5,962 bases of DNA from positions 1-5,962 of the forward strand of contig VMFF01000035.1 of NCBI GenBank assembly GCA_007375915.1. The letters run 5' to 3'. A model generated the notes under the pieces. The model searched no databases and was not told where the DNA came from. It worked only from the letters and a program-made list of their open reading frames with translations. Source of the stretch: Candidatus Doudnabacteria bacterium Gr01-1014_77. GTDB lineage: Bacteria; Patescibacteriota; Doudnabacteria; UBA920; VMFF01. The translations under genes were made by a program, and so were the position numbers. Each line of letters begins with the position of its first letter. Positions within the stretch are counted from its first letter, which is position 1. Positions 5,067 through 5,962 of the stretch are shown one piece after another.

Positions 5067-5962
5067 ATGATATACTACGACTTAAAAACTGAGACCAAAC
5101 GAAAAACCATTGGCAATGTCATTGCCCGTGATACTGAATTGCGTCGAATTGCAAGAACATTAAAAAGACAATACAACAACAACTGTTTAATTACTGGAGC
5201 AAGTGGAACAGGAAAAACAGCTTTGCTAGAAGGATTTGCTTACCAAATCTCAAAAGAGACAATAACTGGGTTTGAAAAAACAACACTATCTAAACTAGAC
5301 AGTAGTAATATAAAGAAATACCTTAATGGTGCAAATATCTCAGAAGCTGTTGCTTTCTTAAATGGTGCTTTTAAAAGCTTACCATCTGATACAATTGTCT
5401 TCATTGATGATTTTGAAAACATAATCCCAGAAAGCAAATCATTTGAACTAAATCAAATATTTGAAGCATTCCTAGAAAGGAATGATCTACGTCTTTGTAT
5501 AACTATCAATGAAAACAAATACCAAAAACTCCTTGAACAAAATACAGCATTCTTCCAAAACTTTGAAGAAATCTCCTTAAAAGAAAGCGATTCTAAAGAA
5601 ACACTTCAAATCCTTGAATCTCTATGTCCTGCTTTTGAAAAAGAATATCAAATTAATATACAAAAAGAGGCTTTAAAATCTGTGGTTGAACTTTCACGAA
5701 AAGTAGTTTCAGAAAAGAAATCACCGCTACATGCAATTCATATGCTTGATGAGGCTTTAGCTTTTGCAAAAATTACTGGCGCCTCAAAAGAACTAAACAA
5801 ACAAGATGTAGCAGAAGTTTTTGCTGAAAAAACTGGAATCCCAAGTGCTTCGCTAAACTCAGATGACAGCAAATTACTAAAAAACCTTGAGACAGAGTTA
5901 GAAAAAGGAATCATAGGACAGGAAAACGCTATCAAAATTGTTTCAGATATTGTCAGAAGAGG
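5067..5962 (+). CDS. Clp/Hsp100-type AAA+ ATPase lacking the N-domain, with degenerate first ATPase module (3' end outside window)
   Basis: The frame is open from ATG 5067 to the right edge, with 298 residues visible. The protein starts directly in the first nucleotide-binding domain (IGNVIARDTELRRIARTL), without the usual Clp N-domain. Walker A is GASGTGKT at 44-51. Walker B is IVFIDDFENI at 110-119, where the catalytic Glu of the family (IDE) is Asp115. The family's ALERRF arginine-finger motif aligns with AFFQNF at 161-166, so both arginines are replaced (Gln164, Asn165). SPLHAIHMLDEA matches the small-subdomain PDKAIDLIDEA motif. No long middle domain is inserted before EVFAEKTGIP. GIIGQENAIKIVSDIVRR at the right edge opens the second ATPase domain. 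Known relatives (ClpA, ClpB, ClpC) unfold proteins as hexamers. Here domain 1 may bind ATP but hydrolyse it poorly. The gene probably relies on translational coupling, as no Shine-Dalgarno is seen. Confidence 0.9.
   Translation, partial: MIYYDLKTETKRKTIGNVIARDTELRRIARTLKRQYNNNCLITGASGTGKTALLEGFAYQISKETITGFEKTTLSKLDSSNIKKYLNGANISEAVAFLNGAFKSLPSDTIVFIDDFENIIPESKSFELNQIFEAFLERNDLRLCITINENKYQKLLEQNTAFFQNFEEISLKESDSKETLQILESLCPAFEKEYQINIQKEALKSVVELSRKVVSEKKSPLHAIHMLDEALAFAKITGASKELNKQDVAEVFAEKTGIPSASLNSDDSKLLKNLETELEKGIIGQENAIKIVSDIVRR

Noticed and set aside
5240..5935. Two minus-strand open frames of 65 codons
   Set aside because: They are antisense to the Clp-type ATPase, which has clear Walker motifs in the plus frame.

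Overview
The window is AT-rich bacterial DNA with compact genes. The gene set resembles Patescibacteria (Candidate Phyla Radiation): a membrane-anchored fibre protein with a cytosolic helix-turn-helix, a short winged-helix/Cas2-like PaaX-type regulator, and a Clp-type ATPase without the usual N-terminal domain. This placement is an inference from gene architecture, as no phylogenetic marker gene is present.

Layout. (1) Positions 1-1547, minus strand: a large surface protein that runs off the left edge. In order it has an excisionase/MerR-like helix-turn-helix, a coiled-coil-prone linker, one transmembrane helix, a collagen-like Gly-X-Y stretch and tail-fibre-like beta repeats. (2) Positions 1548-2063: a long, very AT-rich divergent intergenic region with inverted repeats, three one-mismatch DnaA-box-like 9-mers and a promoter for the rightward gene. 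(3) Positions 2064-2549, plus strand: a small PaaX-type regulator with a strong terminator. (4) Positions 2638-2800: an apparent small RNA unit. It holds a tRNA-like fold without a D stem but with alanine-type acceptor features, a 3' tail with a 13-nt perfect complement to its anticodon-like arm, and a strong terminator. (5) Positions 2808-3011: a near-consensus promoter, then a compact cobalamin (B12) riboswitch with a visible antiterminator/terminator switch. (6) Positions 3025-5962, plus strand: a two-gene operon under that riboswitch, encoding a 678-residue mostly disordered protein and, 5 bases later, a Clp/Hsp100-type AAA+ ATPase cut by the right edge.

How it fits together: the riboswitch suggests that vitamin B12 availability controls a disordered, cysteine-containing protein and a partner unfoldase whose first ATPase module looks degenerate. 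No cobalamin-dependent enzyme or transporter is visible here, so this would be an unusual B12 regulon. The most unusual signals are the D-stem-less tRNA-like RNA with its self-complementary tail and the B12 switch placed in front of the disordered-protein/Clp pair.
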